Shown piece by piece: positions 38,839 to 48,875 of a stretch of 64,000 nucleotides of DNA (positions are counted from its first letter, which is position 1; each line of letters opens with the position of its first letter). The position numbers were made by a program, and so were the translations under genes. The notes under the pieces were generated by a model, which was given only the letters and a program-made list of their open reading frames with translations, searched no databases and was not told the DNA's origin. The stretch is from Fuscovulum sp. (lineage in GTDB: Bacteria > Pseudomonadota > Alphaproteobacteria > Rhodobacterales > Rhodobacteraceae), in NCBI GenBank assembly GCA_035192965.1, contig CP136571.1, positions 3,738,501 through 3,802,500 on the forward strand. Reading direction: 5' to 3'.

Positions 38839-39717
38839 TTATGAGCGCCGCAAAACCAGCGTCGACCACTCGCCGATGTCTTCGCGCGCCTCCAGCGCGA
38901 ATCCCGCCGCGACATAGGCCGCCGTCACCGCTTCGGCCTGCACCACCAGCAACCCCGACAGGATCGCCAGCCCGTCCTTGGCCACATGCACGGCCATGTC
39001 CGGGGCCAGTTCGATCAGCGGCCCCTTCAGGATATTGGCGAAGACCAGCTCGAACGGCCCCGCCTCTTCCAGCCGCGCATGTCCGAACCCCGTCGCCTCA
39101 AGGCATTCCAACCGGCCATCCAGCCCGTTGATCGCCACATTGGCCAGCGCCACATCCACCGCCACTGCGTCGATGTCGGACGCAATCACCACCGCATCCG
39201 GCAACACCGCCGCCGCCGCCATCGCCAGCACCGCCGTGCCACAGCCGATATCGGCCACAGTCGCGGGCCGGAACCCGGCCTCATACAGCCGATCAAACGC
39301 CCGCAAGCAGCCCAGCGTCGTGCCGTGATGCCCGGTCCCAAACGCCACCGTCGCCTCGATCTGTAACGCCACCCGCCCTTCGGGCACCTTGTCGGCATCA
39401 TGGCTGCCGAACACGAAGAACCGCCCCGCCTCAACCGGGCTCAACTCCCGGCGCACCTTGGCGACCCAGTCGATCTCGGGGAGTTCCGAAATGGCAAAAG
39501 GCTTCGCCCCAAAGGCCAGCGCAATCACCTCCAGCATCACCATGTCCGGCGCTTCCAGGAAATAGGCCCCCACCTCCCACAGCCCGGAATCATCCTCGAT
39601 CTCGAACACGCCTACGCCCGTGGGTTCCGGCTCCATCCGCTCGATGGCATTGGCCAGCGCCACGGCGGCGTCCTCGCCCTCCAGCGTCGTCAGGGCGGAA
39701 TAGGTCGGCATGGTCAT
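38839..39717 (-). CDS. prmA: Ribosomal protein L11 methyltransferase
   Basis: A 292-residue PrmA that trimethylates ribosomal protein L11 using SAM. The N-terminal substrate-recognition domain is followed by the PrmA block TVAFGTGHHGTT (near residue 135), the SAM motif I VADIGCGTAVLAMAA and the catalytic-loop motif VFANILKGPL. A second in-frame ATG two codons in is an alternative start. Confidence 0.93.
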   Translation of the reverse strand: MTMPTYSALTTLEGEDAAVALANAIERMEPEPTGVGVFEIEDDSGLWEVGAYFLEAPDMVMLEVIALAFGAKPFAISELPEIDWVAKVRRELSPVEAGRFFVFGSHDADKVPEGRVALQIEATVAFGTGHHGTTLGCLRAFDRLYEAGFRPATVADIGCGTAVLAMAAAAVLPDAVVIASDIDAVAVDVALANVAINGLDGRLECLEATGFGHARLEEAGPFELVFANILKGPLIELAPDMAVHVAKDGLAILSGLLVVQAEAVTAAYVAAGFALEAREDIGEWSTLVLRRS

Positions 39718-39759
39718 TCTCCCGATGGGTCAGCCCCAGAAAACTCAGCCCCGTAAACC

Positions 39760-40623
39760 CTAAACCGCCGCAGGGCGCAACCGCATCAGCAGATAGCGGT
39801 TGCTGCGCCGGAACGCCTCACCCGTCCGCTCGTCGCCGGTCAGCCGCCGCATCAGCGTAGCCCGCCGCCGTTCGCCCATGACCCGGCCCAGCACCCCCAC
39901 GGCCAGCCCGCGCAGCCATGGCCGCTTGGCCCGCAATTCGCGGTCCATCCCGGCCACGCCCACGCCCAGCACGTTGAAAAACGCCTGCTCCACATCGATG
40001 GACGGTGCCACCTGATCGGTGACATCCTCCTGCGCCTCGATCACCAGGCCCTCACGCTCGGCAGCCTCAAGGAACCGCTCCACCACATGCCCACCGCCCA
40101 CTGTGCGATGCGGGTTCTTCACCCATTCGCCATCCACCAGCCGGAAACAGTCGCCAATCACGATCGCCCCGCCCGGCGCCAACAGCGCCTTCGCCTTCGG
40201 CAGACTGTCATACAGCCGGATATACTGAAAACTCTCGGAAAACAGACACAGGTCGAACGGCCCCGTCACCTGCGCCTGTTCGAACATTGCCTCATGCACC
40301 ACCGCCTCGGGCGCATTCACCCGGCACCGCGCCGCCAGAAAGGCCGACGGCACCACGATCTCCACCCGATGCCCCAGCGCGATCAGCCGCTTCGCCGTCT
40401 CGCCCGCGCCACCGCCGATATCCAGAATCCGCAGCTTTCCCGGCGGAAACAGCGCCAGCAACCGCTGGCTATAGGCCTCCTGCGCCGCGCCCAGATTGGC
40501 CGCCACCGGCTCCAACCCGCCCCACAGCCCGTAATGCAGATGCTCCTTGCCCGTCAGCCACCGGGCAAGCGCGCAGCCTGCCTCCAGCCCGACGGTGCGC
40601 GTGTCGATGCGCCCCGAACCCAT
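39760..40623 (-). CDS. Class I SAM-dependent methyltransferase
   Basis: A 287-residue methyltransferase with motif [16 protein letters not shown] (about residues 66-80), an acidic second motif and a post-[15 protein letters not shown] loop. The N-terminal extension ([23 protein letters not shown]) resembles small-molecule methyltransferases related to UbiE and the cyclopropane synthase group, but the substrate cannot be told. It starts 37 nt after msrA and may share its transcript. Confidence 0.78.
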   Translation of the reverse strand: MGSGRIDTRTVGLEAGCALARWLTGKEHLHYGLWGGLEPVAANLGAAQEAYSQRLLALFPPGKLRILDIGGGAGETAKRLIALGHRVEIVVPSAFLAARCRVNAPEAVVHEAMFEQAQVTGPFDLCLFSESFQYIRLYDSLPKAKALLAPGGAIVIGDCFRLVDGEWVKNPHRTVGGGHVVERFLEAAEREGLVIEAQEDVTDQVAPSIDVEQAFFNVLGVGVAGMDRELRAKRPWLRGLAVGVLGRVMGERRRATLMRRLTGDERTGEAFRRSNRYLLMRLRPAAV

Positions 40624-40660
40624 GCCTGTGAAACCCCTCCCGAAAAGCGCTGCCGCTTCT

Positions 40661-41311
40661 TCAGGCGGTCAGTCCGATGGGACAAGTTACCCCGGTGCCC
40701 CCGATGCCGCAATAACCGTCGGGGTTCTTTGCCAGATACTGCTGGTGATAATCCTCGGCATAATAAAACACCGGCACCGGAATGATCTCGGTCGTGATCG
40801 CCCCATACCCCGCCGCCGTCAGCCGCGCCTGATAGGCCGCCTTCGTCTCGCGCGCCGCCTGTGCCTGCGCGTCGGAATAGCAATAGATCCCGCTGCGATA
40901 GGTGGACCCCACATCATTGCCTTGCCGCATCCCCTGCGTCGGGTCATGCCCTTCCCAGAACAGTTGCAGCAATTCGGCATAGCTCACGATGGCGGGGTCA
41001 AAGATCACCCGCACCACCTCGTTATGCCCGGTCAACTGGGTACAGGTCTCCTTATAGGTCGGGTTCGGCGTAATGCCCCCGGCATAACCCACCATGGTCA
41101 GCCACACGCCCTCAACCTGCCAGAACTTCCGCTCCACGCCCCAGAAACAGCCCATCCCGAACATAGCCTCTTCCATGCCCGCAGGCACGGGCGATTTCAG
41201 CGGAATGCCCGAAAGGAAATGCGTCTCTGCCGTCGGCAGCGGCTCAGGCCGCCCCGGCAGGGCGCGGTCCGGCGTCACCATCTCGGTCTTGCGGCGATCA
41301 AGGAAAAACAT
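40661..41311 (-). CDS. msrA: Peptide methionine-(S)-sulfoxide reductase MsrA
   Basis: A 216-residue MsrA repairing S-sulfoxide methionine. The active-site motif GMGCFWGVE (Cys near residue 53) is followed by [11 protein letters not shown] and the conserved [14 protein letters not shown]. An N-terminal extension of about 40 residues ([20 protein letters not shown]) is usual for this subgroup. Resolving cysteines may lie near the C-terminus ([13 protein letters not shown]). It lies downstream of a hairpin array and the MFS gene. Confidence 0.93.
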   Translation of the reverse strand: MFFLDRRKTEMVTPDRALPGRPEPLPTAETHFLSGIPLKSPVPAGMEEAMFGMGCFWGVERKFWQVEGVWLTMVGYAGGITPNPTYKETCTQLTGHNEVVRVIFDPAIVSYAELLQLFWEGHDPTQGMRQGNDVGSTYRSGIYCYSDAQAQAARETKAAYQARLTAAGYGAITTEIIPVPVFYYAEDYHQQYLAKNPDGYCGIGGTGVTCPIGLTA

Positions 41312-41354
41312 CTGCGGCCTCCAATCCTGTGCCTGATATATAGGGTCGCACCCC

Positions 41355-41398
41355 CAAATTTCTTGGAAGAAATTTGCAAAAATCTTCCAAGATTTTTG
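41355..41398. repeat. Pair of hairpins with mutually complementary centres
   Basis: First hairpin: CAAATTTCT with its complement (41355-41363 / 41368-41376) around TGGA. Second: CAAAAATCT with its complement (41377-41385 / 41390-41398) around TCCA. The centres TCTTGGAAGA (41361-41370) and TCTTCCAAGA (41383-41392) are perfect reverse complements. The pair lies between an MFS gene and msrA (both minus strand). No T-run makes it an ordinary terminator. Confidence 0.8.
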
Positions 41399-41403
41399 GC
41401 ACC

Positions 41404-42645
41404 CTACTCCGCGGGTGCCGTTCGCGGCCCCGCCGCGCCGAACACCGTCTCATATCCCGGCAGCGGATGGCGCGGGATCAGCAGCACCAGCCCCAACGCC
41501 ACCAGCGCCATTCCCGCCCCCAGCACGAACACATAGTCCGGCGATTTCGCCCACATATAGCCCAGCGCCGCCGGCAGAAACACCGCCGCGATATGGTTGA
41601 TGGTAAAGGCCACCGCCGCCGAGGGCGCGATATCCTGCGGATCGGCGATCTTCTGGAAATAGGTCTTCAGCGCGAAGGACAGCGCAAAGAACATCTGGTC
41701 CAGAATATACAGCCCCCCCGCGATCACCAGCCCCCAGCCAAACCAGTACAGCCCGCCATAGGCCAGAAACACCAGCGTCAGCCCGACATATTCAAACGCC
41801 ATCACATTGCGCTCGCCGAACTTGCCCAGCGCACGGCCCATCACCGGGGCCGCCACCATCTGAAGCACATAGTTCACCAAAAGGAGCATCGTCATCTCCG
41901 AGACTTTCATCCCGAACCGCTCCACCATCATGAACCCGGCAAAGACCACGAAAATCTGCCGCCGCGCGCCCGCCATGAATTGCAGCGCATAGAACAGCCA
42001 GTATCGTTTCCGCAGCACCATGTGTTTGTGCTGCACATGCGGCCCCTCGAACTGCGGATAGGCGAAATAGCAAAACACCGCGATCCCAGCCGTGATCCCG
42101 CCCGACACCAGATAGACCGTGTCATAGCTCAGTTGCAGCCTGTCCCACAGCAGCACGATGGCCCCATAAGCCAAAAGCGATGCCCCCGATCCGACCCCCA
42201 CCAAAAGGCCCAGAACCTGCGGCGCGCGCTTCTTGTCGATCCATTGCAATTGCAGCGACTGGTTGACCGTCTCGTAATAGTGAAACCCGATCGAAGACAG
42301 CAGCGTCACCAAAAGCATCCCACCGAACGACGGGAACCACGCCGTCACCGCCGTCGCCACCCCCAGCAGGCCCAGCGACACCACGCCCAGCACCTGTTCG
42401 CGCATAAGCAGGATCAGAAAGATCACCCCGATGGCCAGCAGCCCCGGTATCTCGCGCACCGTGTGCAGCCAGCCGATCTCCACCCCGGAGAACTGCGCCG
42501 CCTCGATGACGAAATTGTTGAGCAGCGCCGACCAGGTGGCAAAGGCGATGGGCATCGCAAAAACCATCAGGAACAACAGGCTCTCCGGCCGCCGCCAAAC
42601 CGGCAACCGCTGCGCATCGGCCAAGGTCATGATCTGCATTCCCAT
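41404..42645 (-). CDS. Major facilitator superfamily transporter
   Basis: A 413-residue MFS protein with about 12 membrane helices (the first begins about residue 22, [21 protein letters not shown]). A central cytoplasmic loop ([21 protein letters not shown]) separates the two halves. The substrate is not evident from motifs. Transcription runs towards the hairpin pair and msrA. The start is ATG 42645, with further in-frame ATGs at codons 3 and 6. Confidence 0.82.
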   Translation of the reverse strand: MGMQIMTLADAQRLPVWRRPESLLFLMVFAMPIAFATWSALLNNFVIEAAQFSGVEIGWLHTVREIPGLLAIGVIFLILLMREQVLGVVSLGLLGVATAVTAWFPSFGGMLLVTLLSSIGFHYYETVNQSLQLQWIDKKRAPQVLGLLVGVGSGASLLAYGAIVLLWDRLQLSYDTVYLVSGGITAGIAVFCYFAYPQFEGPHVQHKHMVLRKRYWLFYALQFMAGARRQIFVVFAGFMMVERFGMKVSEMTMLLLVNYVLQMVAAPVMGRALGKFGERNVMAFEYVGLTLVFLAYGGLYWFGWGLVIAGGLYILDQMFFALSFALKTYFQKIADPQDIAPSAAVAFTINHIAAVFLPAALGYMWAKSPDYVFVLGAGMALVALGLVLLIPRHPLPGYETVFGAAGPRTAPAE

Positions 42646-42854
42646 AATCCGGCCTTACGCCCATGCCCGGCAGGGCAACAGGGAAAACTTGTGACGGGTA
42701 CATTCCAACGAACCCCCATCGGTGCGGGTCAAACGGGGTTGGCAAGGTAAACGCCGGCTTCCCCCACCGCCCGCTGCGTATGCACACCTGTCTGCACCGC
42801 CATCTGCACCATCAGCGGCACAGCGAAAACGCGCCCATTCCGCCGCGCTGCGCG

Positions 42855-43298
42855 CTATGGCAGGTTCGGCTCCGCCTCGTCATCCACCGTCAACCGGTCA
42901 GGTACTGCCGCTTCCGCCCCTGCGCCATGCGCCCCGGCGTCCCCGCCGACAGGCGGCACAACCACGGGCGGCAACGGCTCGGTCACCACCGGGGCGACCA
43001 CCGCGGTATTGGTAATTTCCACTGGTATTTCAGGGGCTTCCTCGATCATCACATCGCGCAGCACCTTGCCGTTGCGCGTGTTCAGGATCACCTCGCGCGT
43101 GCCCTCCGGCCCCGTCGCCGTGATCCGCAACCGCCCCAGCAGCGTGGTCCCGGTGTCCACCACCACGAACCCCTCGCTCTGCAACTCTGCGATCACATCA
43201 TCCTTGGTCAGGGCCTGCGCCCCGGCCACAACCGGCACCACCCCCAGCACCACCGCCAAAGCCAAGAATTCAAAGGCTTTCTTGCCCATTGTCACCAT
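42855..43298 (-). CDS. Secreted PepSY-like domain protein (paralogue A)
   Basis: A 147-residue protein with a signal sequence (FEFLALAVVLGVVPVVAGAQA). A PepSY-like domain of about 55 residues follows (LTKDDVIAELQSEGF, LLGRLRITATGPEGTREVI, NGKVLRDV). The C-terminal tail is Pro/Val-rich, then acidic. The protein at 57053-57451 has the same domain layout with a different tail. PepSY-like domains are usually periplasmic inhibitors or sensors. The start is ATG 43298, with ATG 43289 as alternative. Confidence 0.75.
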   Translation of the reverse strand: MVTMGKKAFEFLALAVVLGVVPVVAGAQALTKDDVIAELQSEGFVVVDTGTTLLGRLRITATGPEGTREVILNTRNGKVLRDVMIEEAPEIPVEITNTAVVAPVVTEPLPPVVVPPVGGDAGAHGAGAEAAVPDRLTVDDEAEPNLP

Positions 43299-43474
43299 CC
43301 GCTTACCCCCGCCCCACGCACCCCACGGCCCGCGCGACGTCTTCACATGTCTTAAAGCGTTACAGCAGACAGTTTTGTCCAACTTGTGGCGATATCTTGG
43401 GGGATCGGTGTTTGGGGGAAATCCGCCCATGGCGCGGTACAGGTTAACGGCAGGTTAATCCCGCCGAGCCCGCC

Positions 43475-45667
43475 TTACAGGAAACTCTGCGGATCAATGT
43501 CGATGGCCAGCCGCAGATTTGCGGGAGGCTTCAACTGCGCCACCCATTCCGCCAGCGCCGCCTGCAAGGCCACACCCTTTTCCGCCTTCACCAGCAACCG
43601 CACCCGATGCCGCCCGCGCACCCGCGCAATCGGCGCGGGCGCAGGGCCGAACACCTGCGCCCCAACCCGCCGCAAAGGCCCATCCCGCCGCGCAAGTTCC
43701 CCTGCAAAATCAAACACCTGCGCTACGTCCGGGCTGGACAGGATCACCCCCGCCATGCGCCCATAGGGCGGCACCCCCGCCGCCCGCCGCTCGGCCGCTT
43801 CGGCCTTCCAGAAGGCCTCTTCATCGCCACCCAGAATGGCGCGGATCACCGGATGCTCGGGCTGATGCGTCTGCAAAAGCGCCACGCCCTTCATCCCCTC
43901 CATCCGCCCCGCGCGCCCCGCCACCTGCCGCATCAGTTGAAACGTTCGCTCCGCCGCCCGCAGGTCCGACCCCTGCAAACCAAGGTCGGCATCAATCACC
44001 CCCACCAAGGTGAGTAACGGAAAGTTGTGCCCCTTCGCCACGATCTGCGTGCCGATGATGATATCCGCCGCCCCCGCCGCGATCTCTTCGATCTGCGCCT
44101 TCAAGGCCCGCGCCGATCCGAACAGGTCCGATGACAACACCGCCACCCGCGCATCGGGGAACCGCGCCGCCACCTCTTCCGCCAGCCGTTCCACCCCCGG
44201 CCCCACGGCGGCCATGCGCCCCTCAACCCCGCAGGCCGGGCAGGCCACGGGAACCGGCTTCGTCGCCCCGCATTGATGGCAGACCAGCCGCTTCTGAAAC
44301 CGGTGCTCTACCATCCGCGCGTCGCACTGGTCACACCCGACCTGATGCCCGCAAGCCCGGCACAGCGTCACCGGCGCATAGCCCCGCCGGTTCAGGAACA
44401 GCAGCGACTGCTCCCCCTTCGCCGTCCGCGCGGCCACCTCAGCCGCCAGCCGCTCGCCGATCCAGCGATCCGCCGCCAGCTTTTCGCCGCGCATGTCTAC
44501 CGCCCGCACATCCGGCATCTCCGCCGCCCCGAACCGCGCGCTCAGATCCAGCCGCCCATACTTCCCCGCCTCGACATTGGCCCATGTCTCCAGCGACGGC
44601 GTCGCACTGGCCAACACCACCGGGCAGCCCACAATCGCCGCCCGCAGCACCGCCATGTCGCGCGCATTGTACAGAACGCCCTCCTCCTGCTTGTAGGAGG
44701 TGTCATGTTCCTCATCCACCACGATCAGGCCAAGCCGTTGAAACGGCAGGAAAAGCGCCGACCGCGCACCCACAACGAAGGACGCGCCGCCCTGCGCCAC
44801 CATCTTCCACACCCGCCGCCGTTCCGTCTGCGTCACGCCCGAATGCCATTCTGCAGGCCGCGCGCCAAACCGCGCCTCCACCCGCTTCAGGAACTCTGCC
44901 GTCAGCGCAATCTCGGGCAACAGCACCAACGCCTGCCGCCCCGCGCGCAGGCACTCCGCCACCGCCTCCAGATAAACCTCGGTCTTGCCCGACCCCGTCA
45001 CCCCCTTCAGCAGCGTCGTGGCATATTCCCCCGCCGCCACCGACGCGACGAGTGCATCCGCCGCCGCCACCTGATCGCCCTGCAGATCCGGCCCGCCCTT
45101 GGGGTCCAGCAGTGGGAATGGCAGATCGCGCGGCGCCTCCTCCTCGATCACCACCCCCAGCTTCACCAGCCCCTTCACGACAGACGCGCCACAGCCCGCC
45201 TCTTCCACCAATTCGCCAATCGTCATCGGCGCACCAGCAAAGCTGCGCAGCACCTCCACCACCCGGTGCCGCGCATCGGTCAGGCTGTTCGGTACCGCGC
45301 CGCCCAGCCGATACACCCGCCGCGTCGCCGCCCCCTCCATCAACCCCGGCGACCGCGTCGCAAGGCGCAGCATCTGCGGCAGCGGCGTCAGCGTGTAATC
45401 CGCGGCCCGTGTCAGAAACTGTCGCAATTCCAACCGCATCGGTGGCGCATCCAGCACCCGCCCCACAGGGCGCACCTTGGCAATATCCCAATCGCCCCGC
45501 CCCTTGCCCCAGACCACGCCCAGCACCCGGCGCGGCCCCAGCGGCACCTCGACGAAATCCCCGTCGCCGCAGCCCCCCTCCGGCGCGCGGTAATCCAGCA
45601 CGCGCCCCAAAGGCTCGGTCGTCAGAACACCGACAAGGTCGCCCGCCTGATAGGTCCGGTCATACAA
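43475..45667 (-). CDS. priA: Primosomal protein N' (replication restart helicase)
   Basis: A 730-residue 3'-5' superfamily 2 helicase that reloads the replisome at stalled forks. After the N-terminal 3'-binding domain come Walker [15 protein letters not shown] (near residue 215), DEEH in [12 protein letters not shown] and the two zinc clusters ([13 protein letters not shown], then CHQCG and CPACG). The start appears to be TTG 45667, since an in-frame TGA lies two codons upstream. It is divergent from tal. Confidence 0.94.
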   Translation of the reverse strand: MYDRTYQAGDLVGVLTTEPLGRVLDYRAPEGGCGDGDFVEVPLGPRRVLGVVWGKGRGDWDIAKVRPVGRVLDAPPMRLELRQFLTRAADYTLTPLPQMLRLATRSPGLMEGAATRRVYRLGGAVPNSLTDARHRVVEVLRSFAGAPMTIGELVEEAGCGASVVKGLVKLGVVIEEEAPRDLPFPLLDPKGGPDLQGDQVAAADALVASVAAGEYATTLLKGVTGSGKTEVYLEAVAECLRAGRQALVLLPEIALTAEFLKRVEARFGARPAEWHSGVTQTERRRVWKMVAQGGASFVVGARSALFLPFQRLGLIVVDEEHDTSYKQEEGVLYNARDMAVLRAAIVGCPVVLASATPSLETWANVEAGKYGRLDLSARFGAAEMPDVRAVDMRGEKLAADRWIGERLAAEVAARTAKGEQSLLFLNRRGYAPVTLCRACGHQVGCDQCDARMVEHRFQKRLVCHQCGATKPVPVACPACGVEGRMAAVGPGVERLAEEVAARFPDARVAVLSSDLFGSARALKAQIEEIAAGAADIIIGTQIVAKGHNFPLLTLVGVIDADLGLQGSDLRAAERTFQLMRQVAGRAGRMEGMKGVALLQTHQPEHPVIRAILGGDEEAFWKAEAAERRAAGVPPYGRMAGVILSSPDVAQVFDFAGELARRDGPLRRVGAQVFGPAPAPIARVRGRHRVRLLVKAEKGVALQAALAEWVAQLKPPANLRLAIDIDPQSFL

Positions 45668-45780
45668 ATGTCACCGCCCTCATACATTTCTATCCGACAT
45701 GCCCGATCCGGCACTTTCGCCTGCCCGCCCTTTGGGGTAAACCCGCCCCCAAACCCCCGCAACCCATAAGGACCGCGCCG

Positions 45781-46434
45781 ATGAAATTCTTTGTGGACAC
45801 CGCCGATGTCGAAGCGATCGCCGAGCTTAATGATCTGGGCATGGTCGATGGTGTCACCACCAACCCCTCGCTGATCCTGAAATCCGGCCGCGACATCATC
45901 GAGGTTACCCGCGAAATCTGTTCCATCGTCTCCGGTCCCGTCTCGGCCGAAGTGGTGGCGCTGAAAGCCGAAGACATGATCGCCGAAGGCCGCAAACTGG
46001 CCGAGATCGCGCCGAATATCGCGGTCAAGGTGCCGCTCACCTGGGATGGTCTGAAAACCTGCAAGGTGCTGTCGGGCGAAGGCAAGATGGTCAACGTCAC
46101 GCTCTGCTTCTCGGCCAATCAGGCCCTGCTGGCCGCCAAGGCAGGCGCGACCTTCATCTCGCCCTTCATCGGGCGTCTGGATGACATCAACCTTGATGGT
46201 CTGGAACTGATCGGCGACATCCGCCAGATCTATCACAATTACGGGTTCGAAACCCAGATCCTCGCCGCCTCCATCCGCACCGCCAACCACGTCACCCAAT
46301 GCGCCCTGATCGGCGCCGACGTGATGACCGCGCCTCCCTCGGTGATCAAGGCCATGGCGTCCCACGTCCTCACCGACAAGGGGCTGGATCAGTTCATGAA
46401 GGACTGGGCAAAAACGGGGCAGAAGATCCTCTGA
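45781..46434 (+). CDS. tal: Transaldolase (small, FSA/TalC type)
   Basis: A 217-residue transaldolase of the compact TalC group, pentose-phosphate pathway. [16 protein letters not shown] opens the barrel, [10 protein letters not shown] follows, and the Schiff-base Lys is in [11 protein letters not shown] (near residue 83). [16 protein letters not shown] precedes the C-terminal [10 protein letters not shown]. An AAGGA ribosome-binding site lies about 8 nt upstream. It is divergent from priA. Confidence 0.94.
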   Translation: MKFFVDTADVEAIAELNDLGMVDGVTTNPSLILKSGRDIIEVTREICSIVSGPVSAEVVALKAEDMIAEGRKLAEIAPNIAVKVPLTWDGLKTCKVLSGEGKMVNVTLCFSANQALLAAKAGATFISPFIGRLDDINLDGLELIGDIRQIYHNYGFETQILAASIRTANHVTQCALIGADVMTAPPSVIKAMASHVLTDKGLDQFMKDWAKTGQKIL

Positions 46435-46444
46435 AAACCTGCTA

Positions 46445-46493
46445 CACTGCCCGGCAAATCACCAAGAACAACCAACAAGATTACCGGGCAGTG
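46445..46493 (+). promoter_or_regulatory. Long-loop inverted repeat immediately before the DUF484 gene
   Basis: Perfect 10-bp arms CACTGCCCGG (46445-46454) and CCGGGCAGTG (46484-46493) flank 29 A/C-rich bases. The right arm ends 6 nt before the ATG at 46500, where a ribosome-binding site should be, and no Shine-Dalgarno is seen outside it. This could be an operator or an mRNA structure limiting DUF484-xerC translation; it also follows tal by 10 nt. Confidence 0.6.
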
Positions 46494-46499
46494 ACACCA

Positions 46500-47195
46500 A
46501 TGATCGAACCTGATTTGCGCGACCGGCTCCTGTCAGAGCCGGAATTGTTGCTGGAAGACCGCGAAGTGATGAACGCGCTCATCGCCGCGAATGAACGCGC
46601 GATGGGATCGAACATCGTCGATCTGCGCGGCATCGCGATGGAACGGCTCGAGGCGCGGCTTGACCGGTTGGAAGACACCCACCGCTCTGTTATCGCCGCC
46701 GCCTACGAAAACCTCGCCGGCACCAATCAGGTGCACCGCGCCATCCTCCAGATGCTCGACCCGCTCAGCTTTGAGGAATTCCTGAAAACCCTCGCCACCG
46801 ATGTCGCAGGCACCCTGCGCGTGGAATGCGTGCGGCTGGTGCTGGAATCGGTCCAGCCCGAAGACAGCCCCGCCCTTCTGCGCAAACTGGGCGATGTGCT
46901 CTTCGTGGCCGAACCCGGTTTCGTGACCGACTACCTTGCCGGGGGCCGCAACGTCCCCCTGCGCCCGGTCGTGCTGCGTCAGGTCCAACCCGATAACGAC
47001 GCCCTCTATGGCGAACGCGCCGGCTGGATCCGGTCCGAGGCGCTGATGCGTCTCGATTTCGGCGCAGGCCGCTTGCCGGGGATGCTGGTCTTCGGTGCCG
47101 AAGACCCGCATCAGTTCAAACCCACCCACGGCACCGACCTTCTGGCCTTCTTCGCCGGGGTCTTTGAACGGACCATGCGCCGCTGGCTGTCATGA
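46500..47195 (+). CDS. DUF484 protein
   Basis: A 231-residue GAF-like DUF484 protein. The N-terminus reads LRDRLLSEPELLLEDREVM, and a helical coiled segment (AMERLEARLDRLEDTH, about 45-60) leads to a GAF-like domain (about 85-230). DUF484 genes typically precede xerC, as here with a 4-bp ATGA overlap. Function is unknown; a role with chromosome dimer resolution is inferred only from the linkage. ATG 46500 is preceded by an inverted repeat. Confidence 0.88.
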   Translation: MIEPDLRDRLLSEPELLLEDREVMNALIAANERAMGSNIVDLRGIAMERLEARLDRLEDTHRSVIAAAYENLAGTNQVHRAILQMLDPLSFEEFLKTLATDVAGTLRVECVRLVLESVQPEDSPALLRKLGDVLFVAEPGFVTDYLAGGRNVPLRPVVLRQVQPDNDALYGERAGWIRSEALMRLDFGAGRLPGMLVFGAEDPHQFKPTHGTDLLAFFAGVFERTMRRWLS

Positions 47196-48115
47196 CGGCC
47201 CTCATCTCCCCGCAACAGCGCGATGCGCTGGACCGCTGGCTCACCCATCTGCGCGCGCTGGATGGGGCGGCCGCCAACACCATCACCGCCTATGGCCGCG
47301 ATGTGGCGGGATATCTCAGCTTCCTCGCCACCCATCGTGGCGGGGCCGAGGGCACGGCGGCGCTGACCACCCTCGCCATTCAGGACATCCGCGCCTGGAT
47401 GGCGCATGAACGCGGGCGCGGCCTGTCGGCCCGCTCGCTCGCCCGCGCGCTGTCAGCCGTCAAGGGCTTCACCGCCTGGCTGGCGGATCGAGACGGCACG
47501 GATGCCACCGCGATCCTCACCACCCGCGGCCCGAAGTTCCGCCGCAAACTCCCCCGCCCACTATCCGAGGACGGCGCCCGCGCCATGCTCGATACCGTTG
47601 GCGATCAGGCGCGCGAAGACTGGATTGCCGCCCGCGATACCGCCGTGGTCACCCTCCTCTACGGCTGTGGCTTGCGGATATCCGAAGCGCTCGGCCTCAC
47701 CGGGGCCGACCATCCGCTGCCCGATGTGCTGCGCATCACCGGCAAGGGCGACAAGACCCGCCTCGTCCCCGTCCTGCCCACCGCCCGCGCCGCCGTCGCC
47801 CAATACGCCCGCCTCTGCCCCTATGACCTGTCCCGCAACGCCCCCCTGTTTCGCGGCGCGCGCGGCGGCCCGCTCAACCCCCGGCTCATCGCGCTGGTGA
47901 TGGAAAAGACCCGCCTCCAGCTTGGCCTTCCTGCGACAGCCACCCCCCACGCCCTGCGGCACAGCTTTGCCACGCATCTGCTCTCCGCAGGTGGCGATCT
48001 GCGCGCGATACAGGAACTGCTCGGTCACGCATCTCTGTCCACAACGCAGGCATATACCGCCGTGGATGCCGCCAGATTGATGGAAGTCTACGAAAAGGCG
48101 CATCCCCGCGCCTGA
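47192..48115 (+). CDS. xerC: Tyrosine recombinase XerC
   Basis: A 307-residue site-specific recombinase that, with XerD, resolves chromosome dimers at dif. All catalytic residues are visible: Arg in CGLRISEAL (near 155), Lys in GKGDKTR, His and Arg in HALRHSFATH, His in LGHASLSTTQAYT and the nucleophile Tyr in the same block. The N-terminal SAM-like domain is complete. XerC, not XerD, is favoured by the DUF484 neighbour. No att site or cargo suggests an integrase. Confidence 0.92.
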   Translation: MTALISPQQRDALDRWLTHLRALDGAAANTITAYGRDVAGYLSFLATHRGGAEGTAALTTLAIQDIRAWMAHERGRGLSARSLARALSAVKGFTAWLADRDGTDATAILTTRGPKFRRKLPRPLSEDGARAMLDTVGDQAREDWIAARDTAVVTLLYGCGLRISEALGLTGADHPLPDVLRITGKGDKTRLVPVLPTARAAVAQYARLCPYDLSRNAPLFRGARGGPLNPRLIALVMEKTRLQLGLPATATPHALRHSFATHLLSAGGDLRAIQELLGHASLSTTQAYTAVDAARLMEVYEKAHPRA

Positions 48116-48157
48116 CAGGAATTGCACCAAATCCGATTTCGGGGCAAACCAAGCATC

Positions 48158-48865
48158 ATGGATATTCGTTTCAAGGCGCTTGGCGTTCACCTCCTCACCG
48201 CGACAGGTGCCGTCCTGTCCATGTTCGCCATGCTCGCCGCCGTGCAAGAACAGTGGAGCTTGATGTTCCTCTGGCTCGTCGTGGCCCTTCTGGTCGACGG
48301 CATCGACGGCCCCCTCGCCCGCCGCTATGACGTCACCAAGAACTGGCCCACCTATGACGGTGTCCTGATGGACCTGATCGTCGACTACCTCACCTACGTC
48401 TTCATCCCCGCCTATGCCCTGTTCAAATCCGGCCTTCTTCAGGGCTGGACGGGCTGGTTCGCCATCATCGCCATTGTCTACGGCTCGGTCGTCTATTTCG
48501 CCGACACGCGGATGAAGACAAAGGACAAATCCTTTGCCGGCTTCCCGGCCTGCTGGAACATGGTGATCCTTGTCCTTTTCGCCCTGCACCCGATCTGGTG
48601 GATCAGCCTGATCGTGGTCGTCGCGCTGACTGTGGGGATGTTCACCAACCTGAAATTCGTCCACCCCGTCCGCACCGCCCGCTGGCGCTATGTCACGCTG
48701 CCGATGGCACTGGGCTGGGTGTTCTTCGCGGGCTGGGCGGCCTGGGTCGATTTCAACCCGCAAAGCTGGGCGCATTGGGGGCTGGTCATCACCTCGCTTT
48801 ACCTGACCTTTGCAGGGATCGCGCAGCAGATCATCCCCGATCGCAGCATCGACCGCGTCTCCTGA
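48158..48865 (+). CDS. pcs: Phosphatidylcholine synthase
   Basis: A 235-residue integral membrane enzyme with about 8 helices. It makes phosphatidylcholine in one step from CDP-diacylglycerol and choline, a trait of alphaproteobacteria. The CDP-alcohol phosphotransferase motif spans DGIDGPLARRYDV to DLIVDYLTYV (about residues 46-80). KFVHPVRTARWR near residue 165 is typical of Pcs. The start is ATG 48158. Confidence 0.92.
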   Translation: MDIRFKALGVHLLTATGAVLSMFAMLAAVQEQWSLMFLWLVVALLVDGIDGPLARRYDVTKNWPTYDGVLMDLIVDYLTYVFIPAYALFKSGLLQGWTGWFAIIAIVYGSVVYFADTRMKTKDKSFAGFPACWNMVILVLFALHPIWWISLIVVVALTVGMFTNLKFVHPVRTARWRYVTLPMALGWVFFAGWAAWVDFNPQSWAHWGLVITSLYLTFAGIAQQIIPDRSIDRVS

Positions 48866-48875
48866 CACGGCCCCG

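Noticed and set aside
44131-45780. Upstream extension that would fuse about 550 residues to transaldolase
   Set aside because: The extension is antisense to priA; transaldolase starts at 45781 with its own ribosome-binding site.
47192-48115. Tyrosine recombinase as evidence of an integrated element
   Set aside because: DUF484 linkage, full XerC length and absence of att repeats, tRNA target or cargo all indicate the housekeeping dimer resolvase.
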